A stretch of 64,000 bases of DNA from CAYWJT01 sp964458655. Lineage in GTDB: Bacteria > Acidobacteriota > Aminicenantia > Aminicenantales > Saccharicenantaceae. A model generated the notes under the pieces. The model saw only the letters and a list, made by a program, of their open reading frames with translations. It searched no databases and had not been told where the DNA came from. Shown here piece after piece: positions 58,553-64,000 of this stretch. The stretch is from NCBI GenBank assembly GCA_964458655.1, contig CAYWJT010000004.1, positions 1 to 64,000 of the forward strand, written 5' to 3'. Numbering within the stretch: position 1 is the stretch's first letter; each line of letters opens with the position of its first letter. Position numbers and translations under genes: made by a program.

Positions 58553-59907
58553 TGAAAGAAAAAACGGTCTTCATCTGCCAGAGCTGCGGCTACCGTTCCC
58601 CCAAATGGATGGGCCGCTGCCCGGGCTGCGGCGAGTGGAACTCGCTGGTCGAGGAGGTCGAGGAAGCCTCGCCGCTCGAAGCCGCCTTCCCGCCCTCCGA
58701 GCCGGTTCTCTACAAGGACATCAAGGAGCTGGCCAGGCCGCGGATCATCATCGGCATCGAGGATTTCAACAAGGTCCTCGGCGGCGGCATCGTCGCCGGC
58801 TCGGTCGTCCTGGTGGGCGGGGAGCCCGGCATCGGCAAGTCCACCCTCCTGCTCCAGGTCTCGCGCGACCTGGCCGCCCTCGGCGAGAGCGTCCTCTATG
58901 TCTCCGGCGAGGAATCGCTGGAACAGGTCAAGCTGCGTGGGGCCAGATTGGGCCTCGGAGACGGGCCGCTCTACCTGCTGGCCGAGACCAACCTGGAAAG
59001 GCTCCTGGCGCACGCCGACAAGCTCCGGCCGGGGGCCCTGATCGTGGATTCCATCCAGACCATCTTCTCCTCCAAGCTTAGCTCCAGCCCGGGAACAATC
59101 AGCCAGGTCCGGGAGGCGGCCAACCAGGTCTTCAGGTTCGCGAAGACCAACGAGATCCCGGCCTTCCTGGTCGGCCACATCACCAAGGACGGCACGCTGG
59201 CCGGGCCGAAAACGCTGGAGCACATCGTCGACGTCGTCCTGCTCTTCGAGGGCGAGCGCGACCACAGCCACCGCGTGCTCCGGGCGCTCAAGAACCGCTT
59301 CGGTCCGGTGTCGGAACTGGCCGTCTTCGAGATGACCGGGGCCGGCCTGAGGTCGATCCTGAACCCGTCGGCCTTTTTCCTCCGGGAAAGACAGCGGGGC
59401 GAGCCCGGCAGCGCCGTCGTCTGCACCGTCAAGGGAACCCGGCCGCTGCTCGTCGAGGTCCAGGCGCTCGTGTCCTCGACCCTGTTCACCGGCAACCCGC
59501 GCCGGATGAGCCTCGGCGTCGACCACTACAGGACGTCCATGCTCCTGGCCCTGGTCGAGAAGAAGCTGGGCTACAGTTTCGCCGGCGAGGACATCTACAT
59601 CAACGTGGCGGGCGGGATGACCATCGAGGAGCCGGCGGCCGACCTGGGCGTCGTCGCGGCCGTGGTCTCGTCGGTCAAGAACATCCCGCTGCCGCGGGAG
59701 ATGGCCTTTTTCGGCGAGGTCGGCCTGAGCGGCGAGGTCCGCTCGGTCAGTCAGCCCCTGGCCAGGGTCAAGGAGGCCCACGCCCTAGGCTTCACCACGG
59801 TCGTCATGCCGGCCGGCAGCTTCGACGCCATCGACCGGAAGGACCTGCCGCCGGTCGAATGCCTGGCCGCGGCCACGGTCAAACAGGCTCTTCATCACTG
59901 TTTCTGA
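58552..59907 (+). CDS. radA: DNA repair protein RadA
   Basis: RecA-like helicase acting in recombination and repair. The 451-aa protein has a zinc finger with C9, C12, C23 and C26, Walker A GGEPGIGKSTLLLQ (about 85-98), the KNRFG motif and a C-terminal Lon-protease-like domain (about 285-451) without protease activity. The start overlaps the dnaB stop by one base. The gene is upstream of a PIN-TRAM gene and ispD-ispF, the radA-yacL-ispDF order known in Bacillus, but with no disA between. Confidence 0.96.
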   Translation: MKEKTVFICQSCGYRSPKWMGRCPGCGEWNSLVEEVEEASPLEAAFPPSEPVLYKDIKELARPRIIIGIEDFNKVLGGGIVAGSVVLVGGEPGIGKSTLLLQVSRDLAALGESVLYVSGEESLEQVKLRGARLGLGDGPLYLLAETNLERLLAHADKLRPGALIVDSIQTIFSSKLSSSPGTISQVREAANQVFRFAKTNEIPAFLVGHITKDGTLAGPKTLEHIVDVVLLFEGERDHSHRVLRALKNRFGPVSELAVFEMTGAGLRSILNPSAFFLRERQRGEPGSAVVCTVKGTRPLLVEVQALVSSTLFTGNPRRMSLGVDHYRTSMLLALVEKKLGYSFAGEDIYINVAGGMTIEEPAADLGVVAAVVSSVKNIPLPREMAFFGEVGLSGEVRSVSQPLARVKEAHALGFTTVVMPAGSFDAIDRKDLPPVECLAAATVKQALHHCF

Positions 59908-59940
59908 ATGGCTTAATATATTAAAGGAAGGCATCGGCTG

Positions 59941-60930
59941 ATGGGCATTTTCATCTTCCGTTTCGTGATCGTCGCGCTCCTGGCCATAAGCGGCTACATC
60001 TACCCGCCGTTCAAGCTCGACCCGAAAGCCGGAGCGGCCGCCGCCACGGTCCTGGGCGTCGTCGTCATCCTGCTCGAGACCCGCATCAGGCGCATCCACT
60101 TCAAGATGCTCTGGAGCTCGGCCTTCGGCGGCTTCTTGGGCATAGTGCTGGGCTGGGTCATCGGCTCCATCTACCAGTCGGCCGTCAGGACCCCAGAGAT
60201 GGCTTCTTTCATCCGGCTGTTCTTCCTGATCGTCATGCCCTACGCCGGTTTCGTGATAGGGACCAAGAAGCCGGAGTGGCTCAACCCGGTCAACATAGTC
60301 CATCTGTTCAGGGAGAAGAGCGACGGCCGCGTCGTCAAGATCCTGGACACGAGCGTCATCATCGACGGCCGCATCGCCGACATCTGCGACACCGGGTTCA
60401 TCGAGGGCGGGCTGGTCGTGCCGCAGTTCGTGCTCAAGGAGCTGCAGCTCATCGCCGACTCGCCCGACAACCAGAAACGCCAGCGCGGCCGACGCGGCCT
60501 GGACGTTCTGGACCGCCTGCAGAAGTCGTCCCAGGTGACGGTCACCATCTCGGAGGTCGATTTCCCGGACGTCAGGGACGTGGACTCCAAACTGATCGAG
60601 TGCGCCAAGGCCCTGGGCGCCAAGATTCTCACCAACGACTACAACCTCAACAAGGTGGCCCGCATCAACGGCGTCCGGGTGCTCAACATCAACGAGCTGG
60701 CCGGGTCGCTGCGGCCGGTCGTCCTGCCCGGCGAGACGATGAGCGTTTTCATACTCAAGGAAGGCAAGGAGAAGGACCAGGGCGTGGGCTACCTCGAGGA
60801 CGGCACGATGGTCGTGGTGGACAACTCCAGGCGGCTCATCGGTCAAACCGTCAACATTACCGTGACCTCTGTCCTGCAGACGACCATGGGCAAGATGATC
60901 TTCGGCCGCCACAACGGGGAGGGGCAGTGA
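59941..60930 (+). CDS. PIN-TRAM membrane protein, YacL family
   Basis: The 329-aa protein has N-terminal transmembrane segments (about 3-20, 32-48, 58-80, 95-110) and then a PIN domain (KILDTSVIIDGRIADICDTG, conserved acidic residues; ILTNDYNLNKVA) of the nuclease type. A final TRAM domain (QGVGYLEDGTMVVVDN) follows, expected to bind RNA. This is a membrane-tethered putative ribonuclease. Its stop overlaps the ispD start (GTGA). Confidence 0.93.
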   Translation: MGIFIFRFVIVALLAISGYIYPPFKLDPKAGAAAATVLGVVVILLETRIRRIHFKMLWSSAFGGFLGIVLGWVIGSIYQSAVRTPEMASFIRLFFLIVMPYAGFVIGTKKPEWLNPVNIVHLFREKSDGRVVKILDTSVIIDGRIADICDTGFIEGGLVVPQFVLKELQLIADSPDNQKRQRGRRGLDVLDRLQKSSQVTVTISEVDFPDVRDVDSKLIECAKALGAKILTNDYNLNKVARINGVRVLNINELAGSLRPVVLPGETMSVFILKEGKEKDQGVGYLEDGTMVVVDNSRRLIGQTVNITVTSVLQTTMGKMIFGRHNGEGQ

Positions 60931-61592
60931 ACGCGGTTTGCGCCGTGATCGTGGCCGCCGGCGAGGGCAGCCGCTTCGGCGAGCGCAAGCAGTTCGCCTA
61001 CCTCAAGGGCAAGCCGGTCCTGGAATGGACGCTCGAGGCCTTCGACGGACACCCCGGCGTTGATGCCGTCGTCCTCGTCCTGCCCGACGAGCAGGACAGG
61101 AAGCACTACCAGATGCGCTATCACAAGGTCTTCGACATCGTCCGCGGCGGCGAAAGACGGCAGGACTCGGTCTGGCAGGGCTTCCGGCTGATCGACCCGA
61201 CCCGGTCCGGCGTCGTGCTGGTCCACGACGGCGCCAGGCCGCTCGTCTCCGCGGGGTTGATAACCAGGGTCATCGAAGCCGCCCGCGACCACGGCGCGGT
61301 CATCCCTGTTTTGCCCTCCGAGGACACGCTGAAGGAGGTCCGGGACGGGCTGGTGGCCGGGACGCTGGACAGGTCGTCGGTCGTGCGCGCCCAGACGCCG
61401 CAGGGCTTCCGCTTCGAAGTGCTGAAGCAGGCCCTGGAAGCCGCGCGCAAGGACCGTTTTTACGGCACCGACGAGGCCTTCCTGGTCGAGAGGCTCGGTC
61501 TGCCGGTCCATACGATACCCGGCGACCCGCTCAACATAAAGATAACCGTGCCCGACGACATCAAGATCGCGGAGGCTCTGCTCCGTGTTTAG
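60927..61592 (+). CDS. ispD: 2-C-methyl-D-erythritol 4-phosphate cytidylyltransferase
   Basis: MEP-pathway cytidylyltransferase converting MEP and CTP to CDP-ME. The 221-aa product from GTG 60927 shows AVIVAAGEGSRFGERKQFAYL (CTP-binding loop), VLVHDGARPLVS, the AQTPQGFRF motif and the YGTDEAFLVERLG region. GGGGAGG lies just upstream, and the start overlaps the PIN-TRAM stop. ispF overlaps its end by 8 bases. Confidence 0.95.
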   Translation: MNAVCAVIVAAGEGSRFGERKQFAYLKGKPVLEWTLEAFDGHPGVDAVVLVLPDEQDRKHYQMRYHKVFDIVRGGERRQDSVWQGFRLIDPTRSGVVLVHDGARPLVSAGLITRVIEAARDHGAVIPVLPSEDTLKEVRDGLVAGTLDRSSVVRAQTPQGFRFEVLKQALEAARKDRFYGTDEAFLVERLGLPVHTIPGDPLNIKITVPDDIKIAEALLRV

Positions 61593-62067
61593 GACCGGTT
61601 TCGGCTACGACCTGCACAGGCTGGAGAAGGGCCGCAAGCTCGTTCTGGGCGGAGTGGAGATCCCCGGCCGGGAAGGCCTGGCCGGACATTCGGACGGCGA
61701 CTGCCTGACCCACGCCGTCATCGACGCCCTGCTCGGGGCCGCGGGCGAGGCGGACATAGGCCGGCATTTCCCGGACACCGACCCGCGCTGGAATGGCGCG
61801 CGGAGCGTCGAGCTGCTGGCCCTAGTCATGGAGAAGCTCAAGCTCGCGGGCTGGCGGGTCGAGAACGTCGACTCGGTGGTCGTGGCCGAGAGGCCTTTGT
61901 TGGCGCCTCACATCCCCGCCATGAAACAGGCGCTCGCGCCCGTCCTGGGCATCAGTGCCGATGCCCTCGGCATCAAGGCCAAGACCAACGAGGGTCTGGG
62001 GCTCATCGGGAAAGGAAAGGCCGTAGCCTGCTGGGCTTCGGTCCTCATCAGCCGCGGCCGGGCTTGA
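61585..62067 (+). CDS. ispF: 2-C-methyl-D-erythritol 2,4-cyclodiphosphate synthase
   Basis: The 160-aa MEP-pathway cyclase forms a homotrimer with zinc at the subunit interface. Zinc ligands are seen in GFGYDLHRL (D9 and H11) and the HSDGDCLTHAVIDALLGA segment, with KAKTNEGLG near the end. GTG 61585 has GGAGG upstream and overlaps ispD. ispD and ispF are separate here, not fused. Confidence 0.96.
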   Translation: MFRTGFGYDLHRLEKGRKLVLGGVEIPGREGLAGHSDGDCLTHAVIDALLGAAGEADIGRHFPDTDPRWNGARSVELLALVMEKLKLAGWRVENVDSVVVAERPLLAPHIPAMKQALAPVLGISADALGIKAKTNEGLGLIGKGKAVACWASVLISRGRA

Positions 62068-62247
62068 CGCCGGCCGGGTTCGGAGCCCGATCCGACTCTG
62101 TCGGGCTCGGCCTAGTTCAAGAAATGCCGGGGGACCACTGAGCGCATCACGCTGGCCTCGAATTGCTTGAAACGCGGGCCTTTTGAGGCGGGGCGCGCGG
62201 ACCGGACCAGCGAGGATCACGTTGCCTTGACGGCAAGCGTAGAGAGG
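62068..62247. other. intergenic region with hairpins
   Basis: No coding frame is supported. A perfect 8-base inverted repeat GAGCCCGA/TCGGGCTC (62083-62090 and 62101-62108) lies after ispF without a T-run. A second, imperfect repeat around 62216-62240 (CGTTGCC, then GGCAAGCG) sits in GC-rich sequence. They may be terminator-like or part of an intergenic repeat family. Confidence 0.4.
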
Positions 62248-62277
62248 TTGACACGGCCTCCGTTCGTCCGCTATCCT
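62248..62277 (+). promoter_or_regulatory. promoter of the M14 peptidase gene
   Basis: TTGACA (62248-62253, consensus), an 18-base spacer and TATCCT (62272-62277). The leader to the TTG start at 62314 is about 30 bases and contains AGGAGG. Confidence 0.6.
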
Positions 62278-62313
62278 CAAACCTTCTTACATGAATGCAG
62301 CAGGAGGCAGGCC

Positions 62314-64000
62314 TTGAAAAAGACGCTGTTCGTCGGCGCGGTCGTCACGGCGGCGGCCATGATCGCGGCCGCGGTCGCGGCCCAGGAAGCTTACCGGCCG
62401 GGCAGCCCGCACAAGATGTACACGGTGGGCGGGGTCAGGCACGGCGCGAGCTTCTTCCCCAAGGCGGATTATCCCTTCACCAGGCCCCGGACACCGGGCG
62501 AGATGGACTTCGCCCATTACCACACATACGACGAAGTCGTCTTCTTCCTGAAGAAGTGGGCGGCCGACTTCCCCGGGATCGTGGAGCTTTATTCGGTGGG
62601 CAAGAGCTTCGAGGGCCGCGATATCTGGCAGGTCACGATCACGAACAAGTCGACCGGACCGGACACGGACAAGCCGGCCATGTACATCGAGGGCAACCGG
62701 CACTCGGGCGAGGTCACGGCCGCCGAGTCCGCCCTCTGGTTCGCCCATCATCTCGTCGCGAACTACGGGAAGGACCCGGAAATAACCCGGCTCGTGGACG
62801 GATGCGCCTTCTATGTGCGCGTCAAGAACAACCCCGACGGCTCGGAGCTTTACCTGAACACGGCCCAATCGAACCGGAGCACGGTCCGGCCTTACGACGA
62901 CGACCGTGACGGCCTGCTCGACGAGGACCCGCCCGAAGACCTCGACGGCGACGGCTTCATACTGCAGATGAGGAAGAAGGTCGGGCCCGGCAAGGGCAAC
63001 ATGGTCATCGACCCGCAGGACCAGTCGGGCCGGCTGCTGAGGCGAGCCCCCGCGGGCCAGGGCGACTACCAGGTCTGGCCCGAGGGCGTGGATAACGACG
63101 GCGACGGCCGTTTCAACGAGGACGGCGTCGGCGGGCTCGACCTGCACCGGAACTACCCGGAGAACTGGCGTCCCATGCCCGGGCTGGACCGCACCGGCCG
63201 GGGCTGGACCCAGGGCGGGGCGGGCGAGTATCCGCTGTCCGAGGTCGAGACCAGGCTGGTCTTCCTGTTCCTGCTCGAGCACCCCAACGTGTCGGTCGTC
63301 CAGACCATGGACACGACCGTCCCCATGCTTCTCCACGGGCCCTCGACCAGCCGCATGGACGAGGCCATGTTCCCCGAGGACCTTAAGATCTATCGCTACT
63401 TGGACGAGCAGGGCAGAAAGATAACCGGCTATCCCAACGCCGGCGACACCTACTGGGACTACGCCAACCTCGGCCGCGGCGACCGCGACATGGAGGCCAT
63501 GGCCAGGGAGATGGGCTTCGACCTGCCGCGCGAGCCCCAGGGCCGGCCGCTGTTCGGCCATTCCCCGGACTTCGGCTATCTCTATTACGGAGCGGTCTGG
63601 TACGGCGACGAGCTCTGGAACGGCGGCCGGGTCAGGGACTACGACGGCGACGGCCGGGTGAGCGAGCTCGAAAGTTTGCGCTACATCGACGAGGACCTGG
63701 GCGGGCGCTACTTCAAGCCCTGGACCAAGTTCACGCACCCGACCCTGGGCGAGGTCGAGGTCGGCGGCTTCAACCCCAAGTTCTGGCGCCAGAACCCTCC
63801 GGTCGAGCTGCTCGAGGAATGGGCGGAAAAAGAGGCCAGGTTCAACCTCTTCCTGGCGAAGTCGCTGCCGCGGGCGAAGATAGTCTCGGTCGAGGCCAGG
63901 CCGGTGAAGAAGTCCGCCGACACCTTCGAGGTCAGCGCCGTTTTCACCAACGAGGGCTTCCTGCCGACGGCCCTGAAGATGGCCGACCGGGTCAAGATCG
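62314..64000 (+). CDS. M14-family zinc carboxypeptidase-like protein, partial at window end
   Basis: The 562 codons seen run off the window. The TTG start has AGGAGG (62302-62307) 6 bases upstream and gives a signal peptide (KTLFVGAVVTAAAMIAAAVA). The M14 domain has GNRHSGEVTAAES, where H130 and E133 are the first two zinc ligands, NNPDG near 176, and DLHRNYPENW (H278-R279) in place of DLNRNF. Asp-rich loops with DGDGDG patterns interrupt it, as in related secreted peptidases, and may bind calcium. The third-zinc-ligand motif reads QTMDTTVPM (M332), where His is normally found (QTHNSGG). Activity may therefore be altered or absent. Confidence 0.82.
   Translation, partial: MKKTLFVGAVVTAAAMIAAAVAAQEAYRPGSPHKMYTVGGVRHGASFFPKADYPFTRPRTPGEMDFAHYHTYDEVVFFLKKWAADFPGIVELYSVGKSFEGRDIWQVTITNKSTGPDTDKPAMYIEGNRHSGEVTAAESALWFAHHLVANYGKDPEITRLVDGCAFYVRVKNNPDGSELYLNTAQSNRSTVRPYDDDRDGLLDEDPPEDLDGDGFILQMRKKVGPGKGNMVIDPQDQSGRLLRRAPAGQGDYQVWPEGVDNDGDGRFNEDGVGGLDLHRNYPENWRPMPGLDRTGRGWTQGGAGEYPLSEVETRLVFLFLLEHPNVSVVQTMDTTVPMLLHGPSTSRMDEAMFPEDLKIYRYLDEQGRKITGYPNAGDTYWDYANLGRGDRDMEAMAREMGFDLPREPQGRPLFGHSPDFGYLYYGAVWYGDELWNGGRVRDYDGDGRVSELESLRYIDEDLGGRYFKPWTKFTHPTLGEVEVGGFNPKFWRQNPPVELLEEWAEKEARFNLFLAKSLPRAKIVSVEARPVKKSADTFEVSAVFTNEGFLPTALKMADRVKI

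Noticed and set aside
62295..62909. 205-codon + frame starting at 62295
   Set aside because: It is the wrong frame of the M14 gene. The frame from the TTG at 62314 gives a signal peptide and zinc motifs and stays open to the window end.
1..64000. CRISPR arrays, insertion sequences, prophage, integrons
   Set aside because: No regularly spaced repeats, transposase, integrase or phage genes were found. All sizeable genes are core or lineage-type genes.

Overview
The window is 64 kb of GC-rich bacterial chromosome, dense with housekeeping genes and with no phage, insertion sequence, CRISPR array or other clearly acquired block. The gene content points to a Gram-negative, probably anaerobic bacterium. 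It has heptose/LPS-type glycosyl genes, a LolB-like lipoprotein upstream of ispE, the MEP isoprenoid route, type II fatty-acid synthesis, a membrane-bound group 4 [NiFe]-hydrogenase-like complex, carbamate kinase with a carbamoyltransferase, and large M14 peptidases with Ca-binding-like Asp-rich loops. This mix suits Candidatus Aminicenantes or a related Acidobacteriota-like lineage. That placement is inference from gene content; no rRNA is present. A 10-base N run at 40997-41006 shows this is a scaffolded, probably metagenomic, assembly.

Layout: 286-5586 (+) is a four-gene unit: COG2403-type GTPase, carbamate kinase, ornithine carbamoyltransferase and an unknown 696-aa protein. 5612-14328 (-) is an operon from a strong promoter at 14364-14392: degenerate receiver protein, valS, birA, coaX, a hypothetical gene, RNase R and a SelB fragment lacking its GTPase part. 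guaA and dnaE (14428-19440, -) follow from what looks like a leaderless promoter. Divergent from them are a phosphoglycerate mutase, an AMIN/amidase, a TAT-exported DUF362 protein and a membrane polyferredoxin (19539-24476, +). After a 321-base gap comes the lipid operon DUF177-rpmF-plsX-fabG-acpP-fabF (24798-28871, -), divergent from dnaA-dnaN (29062-31615, +). The spacers on both sides of dnaA carry DnaA boxes, and the dnaA-dnaN spacer is AT-rich, so this is the best oriC candidate.

31625-41070 (-) is an 11-gene complex I-like operon lacking the NADH module. Its 49-kDa-type subunit keeps both CxxC motifs of [NiFe] hydrogenases, while a NuoA-like subunit is also present. It is probably a proton- or sodium-translocating hydrogenase close to the complex I branch. 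41250-51322 holds a GNAT-like gene, polA, rpmB, the (p)ppGpp enzyme, a heptose phosphatase, a heptosyltransferase, an FmdB-type zinc ribbon and a secreted MEMO-AMMECR1 fusion.

51513-62067 (+) is a long co-oriented run: two small membrane proteins, LolB-like lipoprotein, ispE, tRNA-Gln (overlapping the ispE 3' end), prs, rplY, pth, rpsF-rpsR-rplI, dnaB, radA, a PIN-TRAM protein, ispD and ispF. The window ends inside an M14-type peptidase whose third zinc ligand appears substituted. Start codons overlapping the previous stop (ATGA, GTGA, TGATG) are frequent, so translational coupling is common. Thirteen sigma70-like promoters are readable, several near consensus.
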